Source: Bradyrhizobium sp. JYMT SZCCT0428
GTDB taxonomy: Bacteria > Pseudomonadota > Alphaproteobacteria > Rhizobiales > Xanthobacteraceae
Direction of reading: 5' to 3'
Assembly: GCF_018131075.1 (NCBI RefSeq)
Contig: NZ_JAFCLS010000041.1
Span: 1-64,000, forward strand
DNA: 64,000 nt
Shown here in pieces: positions 34,467 to 43,579 of the stretch (positions are counted from its first letter, which is position 1; each line of letters starts with the position of its first letter). Made by a program: the position numbers and the translations under genes. A model generated the notes under the pieces. It worked only from the letters and a program-made list of their open reading frames with translations, did no database searches and was not told the DNA's origin.

Positions 34467-36587
34467 ATGCGCCGTGCGATCGACACCGCTCCGAGGGATG
34501 GGAAATTCGTCATTCTTGAGGATGACGTGAGCGGAAGCTTTGAGCTCGCTCAGTGGTCGGCTGAGGCGCGTGCATGGGTCAAGGAAAATGGCGAGCTAAG
34601 CAAGATCACGCCGACGCATTGGCAAACAACGCATCTTCCCAAAGAAGGCGATGAATTTATTCTGCAAGATGAATTTATTCCGCAAAAGGAAATTGGAGTG
34701 GGGGACCCGTCGGCGTCGCCCCGCACATTTCTTTTCCCCTCGGGCCTGGCTGCACGCGCGAGGGCGACGGAATTAACTCATCAGGTTGCGAACGCGGACT
34801 CTGTCACTGTTGCCCGGCTCGAGGCGCGGGCCGAGCAGGCCAAATCGGAGCGCGGACCGCGCGCGCGGCGCTGGTTTGCAGTCTCCTCGATCGCCGCAGC
34901 CATGGTCGCGGCGTCGCTCATCGGCTTGTATTTCCACGCCGAGCTCGCCGCCTATGTGACGCGATACACTGGTGAGCAGGATAACGTCAGGATTGGCACA
35001 GTCGGCGTGGAGGTCATCGAGCAAGAGACCCAGGTCCCAAACCAGGATTCGCAAATAGCCGATTCATTGGCGCGGGATCCGGCTCTTCATCAGCAAGCCG
35101 ACCGGGCGAGCTCACGGGCACCGCGAGATACTGCGCAGGTCAAGCAAGGTGCGGAGGCGATGCGGCCGGAAGCGCAACAGCCTTTGGAAAAGGAGCGGCG
35201 CCGCGCAGAGGCCCTAGCAAATGAACTGGCGAAGGCGCAGCAGGTTATTGAGACTCAGGTAGCGCTAGCGAGCAAGGCGCGCGACCAGGCGGCGCAGCTT
35301 AGTCAAGCCGCGGAGAGCGGGATGGCGGAGCTGCGACAGTCTCTGCAGAAGGAGCACGACAGGGCCGAGGCACTGGCGGGCGAGCTGGCGAAGGTACGGC
35401 GTGACATCGAAACGCAGCTGGCGTTGCCGAGCAAGGCGCGCGATCAGGCGGCGGAGCGCCATCAGGCCGCCGAGAAGGCGACGGCGTCGCTGCGACAGTC
35501 TTTGAAGACGGAGCACGACAGGGCTGAGGCACTGACCGGCGAGCTTGCGAAGGCACGGCGGGACCTCGAGACCCAGCTGGCGCGGTCAACCAAGGCGGGC
35601 GACGAGGCGGCGCAGGAAAAGAAGGCCGCCGAGAGCGCGACGGCGGAGCTGCGACAGTCTCTGCAGAAGGAGCACGACAGGGCCGAGGCGCTGACTGGCG
35701 AGCTTGCGATGACCCGGCGGAACATCGAGACACAGCTGGCGCTGTCAGGCAAGGCGGGCGAGGAGGCGGCGCAGGTGACGAAGGCCGCCGAGAGCGCGCG
35801 ACTGTCTCTGCAGAAGGAGCACGACAGGGCCGAGGCACTGACGAGCGAGCTGGCAAGGGCACAGCGGGACATCGAAACGCAGGTGGCGCTGGCGAGCAAG
35901 GCGGGTGACGAGGCGGCGCAGCTCAAGCAACACAAGGAAGCTGCCGAGAGTGCGACGGCGGAGCTGCGACTGTCTCTGCAGAAGGAGCACGAAAGGGCCG
36001 AGGCACTGACGAGCGAGCTGGCGAGGGCCCGGCGGGACATCGAAACGCAAGTGGCGCTGGCGAGCAAGGCGGGTGACGAGGCGGCGCAGCTCAAGCAACA
36101 CAAGGAAGCTGCCGAGAGCGCGACTGCGGAGCTGCGACAGTCTCTGCAGAAGGAGCGCGACCGGGTCCAGGCGCTGGCACCGGGTCGTGAACCCACGCAG
36201 CCCACGATCGGGGCGCGAATTGAGGTCGAACGTGTGTCGAACAGCCAGATCGCCCAGGTGACACAAGCCGCGGAGGCGGCTGCGACCGAGCAGCCAGCGG
36301 CCGCTGAGGCGCAAGGCATTGCGGAAGCGGCCAGGTTGCTGGCGCGCGCCAGTGCCTTGGTCGGCCAGGGAAATATCGGTGCAGCGCGGATCGTGCTCGA
36401 GCGCGCTGTCGAGACCGGCAGCGCACAGGCGAGCTTCATGCTCGCGGAGACATATGATCCCCTCGTTCTTTCCACATGGAAGACATACGGCACGCGCGGC
36501 GATGTGACGAAGGCGCGTGAGCTATACGCGAGGGCTCTTGCCGGCGGCATCCAGGAGGCCAAGGATCGATCCGTCGCGTTGCGTTAG
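34467..36587 (+). CDS. Membrane-anchored coiled-coil protein with Sel1-like end, 706 aa
   Basis: Residues 1-70 form a small globular N-domain (MRRAIDTAPRDGKFVILEDD). A single transmembrane helix lies at about 136-156 (AVSSIAAAMVAASLIGLYFH). Residues 215-580 are a long coiled coil built of about six units of 53 residues, each with LQKEHDRAEALTGELA. Residues 610-700 are TPR/Sel1-like (LLARASALVGQGNIGAARIV, then ARELYARALAGGIQEAKD). The layout suggests an inner-membrane scaffold with a periplasmic rod and a protein-binding tip. No enzyme domain. The repeats are near-identical in DNA, so length variation between strains is likely. Confidence 0.85.
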   Translation: MRRAIDTAPRDGKFVILEDDVSGSFELAQWSAEARAWVKENGELSKITPTHWQTTHLPKEGDEFILQDEFIPQKEIGVGDPSASPRTFLFPSGLAARARATELTHQVANADSVTVARLEARAEQAKSERGPRARRWFAVSSIAAAMVAASLIGLYFHAELAAYVTRYTGEQDNVRIGTVGVEVIEQETQVPNQDSQIADSLARDPALHQQADRASSRAPRDTAQVKQGAEAMRPEAQQPLEKERRRAEALANELAKAQQVIETQVALASKARDQAAQLSQAAESGMAELRQSLQKEHDRAEALAGELAKVRRDIETQLALPSKARDQAAERHQAAEKATASLRQSLKTEHDRAEALTGELAKARRDLETQLARSTKAGDEAAQEKKAAESATAELRQSLQKEHDRAEALTGELAMTRRNIETQLALSGKAGEEAAQVTKAAESARLSLQKEHDRAEALTSELARAQRDIETQVALASKAGDEAAQLKQHKEAAESATAELRLSLQKEHERAEALTSELARARRDIETQVALASKAGDEAAQLKQHKEAAESATAELRQSLQKERDRVQALAPGREPTQPTIGARIEVERVSNSQIAQVTQAAEAAATEQPAAAEAQGIAEAARLLARASALVGQGNIGAARIVLERAVETGSAQASFMLAETYDPLVLSTWKTYGTRGDVTKARELYARALAGGIQEAKDRSVALR

Positions 36588-36679
36588 TGGGACGATGACG
36601 TTTTGTCATTCACCCACCCGGCCTGGGCTGCGAGGTTGCTGGCTGAAAAGCTGAACTTGGCTCAACAGGGAGCCCAGGG

Positions 36680-37708
36680 GTGAACACACTTCCAAGACCA
36701 CGTTTGTTGTTCCTGCTCGCTGCGGCGGCGCCAGTCATTCTGGCGCTTCAGCCTGCCAACGTGGCTGCGCAAACAAAGAGCGCCCGCCCGCCGCACGGCG
36801 TCACGGCGGGCACGGCTGAAAGAGAGAAGATGAATGCCTGGACGATCGGCCTCGCCGGCGGATTGCTTGAGGGTGCGCCTATTCGCCTTGCAGCGGAGAT
36901 TGCCCGAGTCGTCGACGATGGGCCGAATATGCATATCCTGCCGATCGTCACCCGGGGTGCCACGGAAAACCTGAATTCGCTCCTCTACCTGCGCGGCGTC
37001 GATACGGCGATCATCAATTCCGACGCGCTCGAAGAGTACAAGATTCAGGTACCCGAGATCCGGCGTCGCATCACCTACCTGCTCAATCTGTTCCCGTCGG
37101 AACTGCATATCTTTGTTCGACCAGAGATTAACAGCCTGCAGGATCTCGCTGGCAAGAAAGTGAATTTCAACACCCAGGGAACGGCCGCCGCCTATTCAGG
37201 CCCGCTGATCTTCAGCCGCCTCGGTATCAATGCAGAAAAGACCTTCATTCCCCATCAGATCGCGCTGGAGCAGATGCGCAAAGGCGAGATGGCAGCTGTC
37301 GTCTTCATCACGTCGAAACCGGTTGACGCTTTCCTACGCGGACGCTGGGAGCCCGGCTTCAAGTTCCTACCGGTGAATTATGAAAGCAAGTTCGAGGATT
37401 ACTATCTTCCCGCGGTATTGGAGGGGAGCGAATATCCCAATCTGATCAAGCAAGGCGAACGCGTATCAACGATTGCGGTACCGACTGTTCTGGTCGCCTT
37501 TAACTGGCCGAAGGCGTCCAACCGCTATCAGCGCGTCGCACGCTTCGTTGATTACCTGTTTTCCCGGATCGACAGGCTGCAGTCGCCGGGCTTTGACCCG
37601 AAATGGAAGTCGATCAATCTCGCTGCGGCCGCCCCCGGACTCGATCGCTTCTCGGCGGCGCAGGAATGGCTGGACCGTCAGATGCGAGGAGCGCAGGCGC
37701 CACAATGA
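36680..37708 (+). CDS. TAXI family TRAP transporter solute-binding protein, 342 aa
   Basis: A periplasmic binding protein of the TAXI group. It has a signal peptide (LLFLLAAAAPVILALQPANV). The domain begins at MNAWTIGLAGGLLEGAPIRL and includes LNSLLYLRGVDTAIINSDAL and LAGKKVNFNTQGTAAAYSGP, the typical ligand-binding segments. The start is GTG 36680. No TRAP permease (4TM-12TM fusion) is adjacent, so it is an orphan or sensor-type protein. It overlaps the next gene by 4 bp (ATGA), implying a functional link with a VasI-like protein. Ligand unknown. Confidence 0.88.
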   Translation: MNTLPRPRLLFLLAAAAPVILALQPANVAAQTKSARPPHGVTAGTAEREKMNAWTIGLAGGLLEGAPIRLAAEIARVVDDGPNMHILPIVTRGATENLNSLLYLRGVDTAIINSDALEEYKIQVPEIRRRITYLLNLFPSELHIFVRPEINSLQDLAGKKVNFNTQGTAAAYSGPLIFSRLGINAEKTFIPHQIALEQMRKGEMAAVVFITSKPVDAFLRGRWEPGFKFLPVNYESKFEDYYLPAVLEGSEYPNLIKQGERVSTIAVPTVLVAFNWPKASNRYQRVARFVDYLFSRIDRLQSPGFDPKWKSINLAAAAPGLDRFSAAQEWLDRQMRGAQAPQ

Positions 37709-38346
37709 ACACCGTCGCGATCCACCTGTTTGTCGCATTCCTGGTCGGGAACGCAGTCGCTTTCGCACAAGGAGCGAGCGATCCGGTGGAGCATCTTCGT
37801 GCTTGCTCCCTGATGCAAGCTCAAGAGCGGTTAGAATGCCTTGAAAAGCTGTCGCGTACCATCGCGCCGCCGGCTCCCCCGGCTCCGCCAGCGCCAGCGG
37901 GCGACAACTGGATTGTCAGCGAGACCACCTCGCCCGTGGACTATACGCCGATCGTCACCGCTACCACCCCTTCTCGCGGCGGCTTGAAAGCCTCCGAGAT
38001 GCAGCTCTCCGTTCAGTGCCGTGGTAGCCGAACTGAACTATTGGTCGCGGGACCTGCCGTCTCCCGCAGCAGCACGGATTACGCCATATCCTATCGCGTC
38101 AATAACGGTCAGCCAGTGCAGCTTGCGGCTGGTTCGCCCTCGTTTGGCGCTGGCGCTGCGTTCACGGGCGACGTCGTGCGCTTGTTGCAGTCCCTTCCCG
38201 AAGAAGGCGACATCACGGTCCGTCTCGTCAGCCGGACTGGCGCGGCCCAAGAGGGACGTTTTTTACTCGGCGGATTGAAGATGGTGCGAGAGAAGGTAGC
38301 CGTGGCATGCAAGTGGCCGCACGCCGTTGCCCGGCCTCGCAACTAA
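37705..38346 (+). CDS. VasI/TagO-like periplasmic protein, 213 aa
   Basis: Starts at the ATG overlapping the TAXI stop. A signal peptide (LFVAFLVGNAVAFAQG) is followed by DPVEHLRACSLMQAQERLEC, a Pro/Ala linker, and a beta-rich domain (MQLSVQCRGSRTELLVAGPA; ISYRVNNGQPVQL; LGGLKMVREKVAVACKWP). This pattern matches VasI/TagO-like proteins associated with type VI secretion, in which two Cys and the two-strand repeat are conserved. No other T6SS gene is in the window, so it may have another envelope role. Confidence 0.7.
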   Translation: MNTVAIHLFVAFLVGNAVAFAQGASDPVEHLRACSLMQAQERLECLEKLSRTIAPPAPPAPPAPAGDNWIVSETTSPVDYTPIVTATTPSRGGLKASEMQLSVQCRGSRTELLVAGPAVSRSSTDYAISYRVNNGQPVQLAAGSPSFGAGAAFTGDVVRLLQSLPEEGDITVRLVSRTGAAQEGRFLLGGLKMVREKVAVACKWPHAVARPRN

Positions 38347-38371
38347 TGGTCAACAGTCGTGAGGGAAGCCG

Positions 38372-38608
38372 ATGGACTATCAGGCCTTCACGAATGATAG
38401 CCTCACCTTGATGCACGAAGGCATCCGTGGCGCACTCGCGTCCGACCACGCGGTAGAGTGCCAGGTTGGTGACTCGAAATTCAAAGTCCGAGACACGCTG
38501 CACTGGAAGAAGCGCGCGGCCGATCTTGAGGCCCAGATGCTCAAGCGCGGGATGAGTTTTGTGGTCATCGATTGGCACGAACGTCAGGAGAAGCTTCCGT
38601 TTTCCTGA
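38372..38608 (+). CDS. Small hypothetical protein, 78 aa
   Basis: A soluble protein (MDYQAFTNDSLTLMHEGIRG, then FKVRDTLHWKKRAADLEAQM and MSFVVIDWHER). It has the look of a conserved short rhizobial protein. It follows the VasI-like gene by 25 bases in the same direction and may belong to that operon. Function unknown. Confidence 0.6.
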   Translation: MDYQAFTNDSLTLMHEGIRGALASDHAVECQVGDSKFKVRDTLHWKKRAADLEAQMLKRGMSFVVIDWHERQEKLPFS

Positions 38609-39091
38609 GCGCCCACCGTTTGTTTCCGGATGATAAGATGGGAAAAAGCTTAGTCCGCGTTACTACCAACTCAATGAGTAGGGGGCGGGATCACCGCGCC
38701 CAAGGAACGAGACCATTCTTGATGATGGACATTAGAAATACTCTGTTCAAATAATCAATGGCTTAGCTCGACTAAATGAGAGACCGGTCGAATTCAGGCC
38801 GTCGTCATTCGGGCTCAGCGGGAGGCGCACCACCGGCAGAAGCGTTCCCCGTAAAGTTTGCTCAGCCAATCCGCAAATCTTCTCTTTGCCGCGATTAGTC
38901 ACGACCTCGTAGCTGACCTTAGGGGCCCTCGGCGAGCCCGGTGCAGCAACCTTTCCCCGAGACGTGCAGGAAAGACATCCTATCGCTGTTGTCGGGCAGG
39001 ATAATCCCCATCCGCGGACCGGCCCAGCCGCCGCACCCCACTTGCTCAAGCAGCCCCGAAGCCGAAAATTCCAGTGGTGGCGCTGGGGTAA
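38609..39091. other. No intact gene; includes dispersed repeat copy 2
   Basis: 38751-38831 resembles 11892-11970 (ATAATCAAT, then AGGCCGTCGTCATTCGGGCT). The minus-strand frame 38747-39334 reads a helical stretch (VTNRGKEKICGLAEQTLRG) that may be a gene tail, but it has no credible start. Confidence 0.4.
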
Positions 39092-39295
39092 ATGACGACT
39101 CAGAGGGCGCCCTACAAGACACGCAGGTGGATAGCTGATGAGGACGACGCCTTGCGTTCTCTTGTCCAGGCAGGAAGAGACGTGCGCTTGATCGGCAAAG
39201 CGCCGGGTCGGTCCTTCATGGGCGTCCAAGCTCGGGTCAAGAACCTGTCTCCGCGAGTGCGAAGAAGTGACAGACGCCGAACTGTATCGGCATAA
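39092..39295 (+). CDS. SANT/Myb-like mini DNA-binding protein, 67 aa
   Basis: RRWIADEDDALRSLVQAGRD then SFMGVQARVKNLSPRVRR: Trp, acidic cluster, a first helix and a recognition-type helix followed by a basic tail. It shares the W-x-A-[DE]-[DE]-D pattern with 16030-16212 and 62724-62942. DNA binding is inferred. No neighbouring target. Confidence 0.6.
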   Translation: MTTQRAPYKTRRWIADEDDALRSLVQAGRDVRLIGKAPGRSFMGVQARVKNLSPRVRRSDRRRTVSA

Positions 39296-39662
39296 CGCTG
39301 ACGACTGCCGCCTCCGATCCTTCCAAGCACGCACGTATATGCTCCCGAATTGACTGACGCCGACTTAGATCTAACAGTTGGGGGCGATTACTGCATACCC
39401 GTCATCAACACAGGATAAATAATGGTTGCTGCAGCTATAGCATGTTCGAACTGAGTGACGACCTAAAGGGCGCCATGACAGGTGCCGTGAAAGGATAGCT
39501 GGCTGCGGCTACACAAGAGTGGATCGGCAGCGGCGGTTTGCGGCCAGCGTCATTCGAGACGGGCTTATTGCCCGTTGGGAACGTCGAGGCCTCTCAAGAA
39601 TGATAACACCGGCTGTCCAACAGGCGGCGTAACAATGTAGGCTCATCGCCAGTTGGGCAACC
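39296..39662. other. No gene recognised
   Basis: No convincing frame on either strand. A very short frame near 39441 (MFELSDDLKGAMTGA) cannot be judged. Confidence 0.4.
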
Positions 39663-40022
39663 GTGGGCAGAACTGTGCTGATCAAAAACGGCCTTTACTC
39701 TGTTAGCATCGAAATGAAAGACGCCGGGCGCGGACACGCCACCGGCGTTATCATCCTTCTCAACGGTCAGATTTTGGGAGGCGATTCGCATTTTTATTAC
39801 ACCGGCTCCTATGTTTTCAGAAACGGGAAGTGGCGCGGCGAACTCATTACTCGGGAGCATACAAAGGCAGTTGGCGTAAACATGTTGTTTGGGGGCAGGG
39901 AAGTGTGCTGCGGTTTCAGTGGCATCTATTCCAACGGCGCAGCGGAGGTAAGCGGTACCGCCTTAGTGGGGAAGATGAGCATATTGTTTGACGCCGTGCT
40001 GCAGTTCCAGGCGGCGCTCTAG
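39663..40022 (+). CDS. GrlR-like regulatory-fold protein, 119 aa
   Basis: The pattern NGLYSVSIEMKD, ATGVIILLNGQILGGDSHFY and YTGSYVFRNGKWRGELITRE matches GrlR family proteins, beta-barrel proteins that in enteric pathogens bind the type III secretion activator GrlA, but are also found alone in rhizobia. The C-terminal half is the second set of strands. The start is a GTG at 39663 or 39675. No T3SS genes are in the window. Role inferred only as a possible ligand- or protein-binding regulator. Confidence 0.65.
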   Translation: MGRTVLIKNGLYSVSIEMKDAGRGHATGVIILLNGQILGGDSHFYYTGSYVFRNGKWRGELITREHTKAVGVNMLFGGREVCCGFSGIYSNGAAEVSGTALVGKMSILFDAVLQFQAAL

Positions 40023-40403
40023 AGGAGGGCGGTTCTGCGGACTCAGTCCGAGGTACGTTACAGTATCGCTCAAGGTCTGAGTTTGGCGCCTTGCTCGCCC
40101 ATACCACGCATCCACCTGGACCAGACGGATGACCGTGGTGGGAGCGACCCATTCAAATTTGAGGATCTGGACGGCTCGCTTCAAGATGAGTGAAGTCAGA
40201 GCCACTCGATGCCGACCGTTGGCCGGCTAGACTGGGATCGTTGTCGAGGTTTTCCATCGCAATACGGGCGTCACGTGCTGTTCGATGGTGCCAACAGACC
40301 AACTTGCCTGCACAGCGGCGATGATCTGCCGATCTTAGGCTTGAAACGGGAGAGGTTCAGCGTAGCATTGCCCTGATAATTTGCATCGAATCAGGAGCGA
40401 ACA
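40023..40403. other. No gene recognised
   Basis: Overlapping random frames only. The bases just before 40404 contain the ribosome site of the next small gene. Confidence 0.4.
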
Positions 40404-40517
40404 ATGGCCAAGGGCAAAGACAAGCCGAGCAAGCAAACTAAGAAACCAAAGTCCGACAAGCCGAAGGGCTCAGGCTCGTCGTACCAGCAGGAAAAGGCGA
40501 GCGGCAAAAAGGGCTAG
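40404..40517 (+). CDS. Tiny lysine-rich protein, 37 aa
   Basis: ATG 40404 follows CAGGAGCGAACA. The peptide is almost all Lys, Pro, Ser and Gly (MAKGKDKPSKQTKKPKSDKP) and is probably unstructured. It may bind nucleic acid. Short proteins starting MAKGKDKP are familiar to me from rhizobial genomes. Confidence 0.55.
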   Translation: MAKGKDKPSKQTKKPKSDKPKGSGSSYQQEKASGKKG

Positions 40518-40692
40518 GGCCCTTGCTGCCAACATCTGTTCCCGACAGTTGGTCGGCGCTGACGGGCCCAACTCACCACGTCTCTCCGTGATGGTGAAGC
40601 AGACTTCCCGGCTGCGCGTCCTGATTTCTCAGTTGACCCAACTCGGGCATCGGATTGTACAGGCTCGGTTTAGAATTCGGTGGCGACCGGCA

Positions 40693-41670
40693 CTATTCAG
40701 CCTTGATGCCCGCAAACTTGATCACCTTCGCCCACTTTTCGGTGGCCTCCGAGATGATCGTCCTGAATTCCGCGGGCGAGCCGCCAAGCACAGTGCCGCC
40801 GAGTTCGACGATCCGGGCTTTGACTTTGCTGTCGGCGAGGCCGGCATTGAGCTCCTTGTTCAGCATATCGATGATGTCCGCCGGGGCGTCCCTGGGCGCG
40901 CCAATGCCCGCAAAACCGCTGGCCTCAAAACCAGGCACGAAGTCTGCCACCGTTGGAACGTCCGGCAACACGTCCAGACGCTTCGCGGTCGTTACCGCCA
41001 GGGCGCGCAGGTTACCCGCCTTGATATATTGGATCGACTCGGACACCGGAGCAAAAATCACCTGGATCTGGCCGCCGACCAGATCGGTGGTCGCAGGCGC
41101 GCCGCCGCGATAAGGGACGTGGACCAAATTCACCCCGGCCATCATCTTGAAGAGTTCGCAAGCAATGTTTTGCGGGGTGCCGGGGCCGGCCGACCCGTAA
41201 TTGACCTTGCCAGGGTTGGCCCTGGCGTAGGCGATGAATTCCGGAATCGTCGTGGCGGGGACCGACGGATGCACCACGACGACGTAGGCCAGCCGCGCGG
41301 AGCAGATCACCGGCGCGATGTCGCGGATGAAGTCGAAACTGAGATTGCTGTAGAGCGCGGCATTGATCGCGTGCGGAGTGACAATTTGCAGCAGTGTGTA
41401 GCCATCGGCGGGCGCTTTGGCGACCGCCTCGGTGCCGATGTTGCCGCTGGCGCCGGCGCGGTTCTCAATGATGAATTGCTGGCCGAGGCGATCCGATAGC
41501 CATTGACCCATCAGGCGCGCCTGGATGTCGGTAGCCCCGCCGGCGGCAAAGCCAACGACAATGCGCACCGGACGGGACGGATAGGCTTGCGCCCGCGCAA
41601 GGCGGGGCACGGCCGGCAATGCAGCAGCGCCCACGGCCAGCTGCAAGAATGTGCGGCGGGGAAATTTCAT
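40693..41670 (-). CDS. Tripartite tricarboxylate transporter (Bug-type) binding protein, 325 aa
   Basis: A periplasmic binding protein of the Bug/TctC family. The N-terminus carries a twin-arginine signal (RRTFLQLAVGAAALPAVP, cleavage after ARAQA). The mature start YPSRPVRIVVGFAAGGATD, the NRAGASGNIGTEAVAKAPAD block and YRGGAPATTDLVGGQIQV are family hallmarks. Length is typical. No TctA or TctB membrane genes are adjacent, as is usual for the many orphan Bug proteins. The ligand is probably a carboxylate or aromatic acid. Confidence 0.93.
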   Translation of the reverse strand: MKFPRRTFLQLAVGAAALPAVPRLARAQAYPSRPVRIVVGFAAGGATDIQARLMGQWLSDRLGQQFIIENRAGASGNIGTEAVAKAPADGYTLLQIVTPHAINAALYSNLSFDFIRDIAPVICSARLAYVVVVHPSVPATTIPEFIAYARANPGKVNYGSAGPGTPQNIACELFKMMAGVNLVHVPYRGGAPATTDLVGGQIQVIFAPVSESIQYIKAGNLRALAVTTAKRLDVLPDVPTVADFVPGFEASGFAGIGAPRDAPADIIDMLNKELNAGLADSKVKARIVELGGTVLGGSPAEFRTIISEATEKWAKVIKFAGIKAE

Positions 41671-41948
41671 GATGCTCCCTCCACAGGGCGCTACGTCGCG
41701 GATTTATCCGTCTGGACGCCCTGCGGGAACACACTACACCGGTCTTGCAACGAGGTGGAAGGGGTCATGCTTCCTCTTGGCGCTCTTGAGGCATAACAAC
41801 CCGTAGATGTGGTAACACCGTCAGATTATGTGGGCACAGTGCAAGGCGTCAGCGCGCGGTCAAACACGCGAATGCCGTAGCGAACTGCCACGATGGCCAC
41901 GTTCCTGGATAGCCCCTTTCGAAATGTCGATACAAGACAGACTGGCCC

Positions 41949-42221
41949 GTGGAATCACGGCTAATTGTTTCTGTTGCGGGGAGGCAATGCCGCGCGGCTC
42001 GTGGTCTCCTGGGGTGGGCCCAATCAGACCTTTCAGCAGCCAGTAAGACAGCCACGAAAACCATTGCTGACTTTGAGAGGGGAGCGAAGGAGCCATATCC
42101 GCGTACGATCGAAGATGTGCGTGGAGCCCTTGAGAATGCGGGGATTGTGTTCATCGAGGAAAACGGCGGAGGACCTGGGGTCCGCCTTCGGAAGGCAAAA
42201 CTTCCTGCTCGACCTAAATAA
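41949..42221 (+). CDS. XRE-family HTH transcriptional regulator, 90 aa
   Basis: Residues 12-66 are a Cro/C1-type HTH: CRAARGLLGWAQSDLSAASK, then TATKTIADFERGAKEPYPRT. The C-terminal part (GALENAGIVFIEENGGGPGV) is the common short tail of these small regulators. The start is a GTG at 41949. No partner toxin or phage gene is directly adjacent, and the target is unknown. Confidence 0.85.
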   Translation: MESRLIVSVAGRQCRAARGLLGWAQSDLSAASKTATKTIADFERGAKEPYPRTIEDVRGALENAGIVFIEENGGGPGVRLRKAKLPARPK

Positions 42222-42646
42222 GTGAGCAGCGTCGTCCAAGGCAGCCAATGCCGCACGATGCATTTTTGGAAGTAGCCGCCGATAAGGGAGCCTTGCTGCA
42301 AGGCCGGTCGCCCAAGAATTTCAGCTGATCGCTCCTGATTTTGAGCGTTTGGATGCCATAACCCGAGGCTTCCCTAGTACCCTAAGAGCGCCTCTACGAC
42401 CGCTCGTGGTCGAGGACCGCCTTGCCCAGAAGCAGGCCTGCAACTCAGCTCAGGTGGTTGGCGCACTAAACAGCCATGGACACCCACCGATTTCACCGCG
42501 TCTCAGAATGCAGCCGTTTGATTGAGGCTTGCTCGGCCACGTTGGCGGTCTTAAAACGTGTCCCGAGCTGGCGGCAGCAGGACTCGTTGCGCCGCCGCGG
42601 TGTTGGTGGAAGTGAAGGGCTGGCGTTACCCCCGGGGAGGGTGCAA
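42222..42646. other. No intact gene; short remnant of the ERF-linked gene
   Basis: On the minus strand 42326-42350 still reads SKRSKSGAIS, the end of the conserved gene seen intact-like at 32818-32999, followed upstream by DHER-like sequence with stop codons. No other gene is recognised. Confidence 0.45.
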
Positions 42647-42835
42647 ATGACCGTTGCTGAATTGATCGAGAAGTTATCGGCGCTTCCGGATAAGACCGCG
42701 CGCGTGGTGAAAAGTCCCGGACCATTTGATGGCTTGAATGAACCGGGTCTCATTTATGATGGCTATGTCGACCAGGATATGCAATTTCCAGTTCAGCCAA
42801 CTGATCCCAACGCAATCCACGTCGTTTATCTTTGA
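42647..42835 (+). CDS. Small hypothetical protein, 62 aa
   Basis: ATG 42647 is preceded by GGGGAGGGTGCAA. The product begins MTVAELIEKLSALPDKTARV and ends QPTDPNAIHVVYL. The first 30 residues match the common pattern of small proteins with a VxELIxxLxxLPxDxxV N-terminus. A truncated copy of its 3' end is at 33630-33672. Function unknown. Confidence 0.6.
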   Translation: MTVAELIEKLSALPDKTARVVKSPGPFDGLNEPGLIYDGYVDQDMQFPVQPTDPNAIHVVYL

Positions 42836-42986
42836 ACGCGGTTGCCTCGCGATCCGAATGTTTCTCGCCGCCTTTAGCTGAGGCAGAAATCCCTTCGGGA
42901 GGAGGATTTAGTATATCTTCCCCTCGTTCACTGGAGCGCCACGGATGCGACGTCCTGGAAATTTATCCGCGATCTCGATGGCCAGG

Positions 42987-43353
42987 ATGGCGGCAAAAAC
43001 TAAAACCGAAGAAGCCGAACGGTGCGCGAAGCGCCAGGTTTTCAAAGCGATCGATGATGCCTACCGGAAGGGTGACCTCGACGCTCTGCTTGAGGCGCTG
43101 GGGATCCCGCCGACTTCCCGAACAGCCTGCATCCTTCGGAATTAGGTCTCGGACGACTTTCCGCTCGAGTACGCGATTTATTGGAGCCCGCTTGCGTTCA
43201 TTGAAACGCTACTCGACCGCGGGGCAAATCCAACTACCCGGATCGGGGTGGATTCCCCTCACTCATCGCGGCGCTGACCGGCTTAAACTTCCTGCTGTTG
43301 TCGCGGGGGGCCGATACCGCGCAGCGCGGATTGAATGACTGGACGCCGCTTTA
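42987..43353 (+). pseudogene. Broken ankyrin-repeat protein gene
   Basis: From ATG 42987 the frame encodes a helical head (AIDDAYRKGDLDALLEALGI) to a TAG at 43143-43145. The same frame then continues SDDFPLEYAIYWSPLAFIET and LLDRGANPTTR, an ankyrin repeat, and a frameshift near 43245 leads to LLLSRGADTAQRGLNDWTPL before another TAG at 43351. So one nonsense codon and one shift break it. The pattern of repeated LLxxGAxP-type turns is clearly ankyrin. Confidence 0.7.
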
Positions 43354-43579
43354 GGATATCCCAGTCAAAGGCCTGCGTCAGAAAGCCATCGAGCACGAGA
43401 CCCCCGGCAGCCCAGAAACTGATGAGGTCCGTTGGATGACAGTGCGCTCCGATCTTAATCCACACGTGCGCAAGATCCGCCATCAGGCAAAGCGTCAGGT
43501 TCATTGCGCAAAATGCAAAACAAACCTTCCGGAGCTGCGCGGGAATTTCAACTTGGGCCGGAGCGATTTCGAGAGCGGA

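Noticed and set aside
35462..36562. 366-codon minus-strand frame rich in Ser and Ala
   Set aside because: Antisense shadow of the coiled-coil gene.
40381..41499. 372-codon plus-strand frame, Arg- and His-rich
   Set aside because: Antisense shadow of the Bug-type binding protein; only its first part overlaps a real tiny gene.
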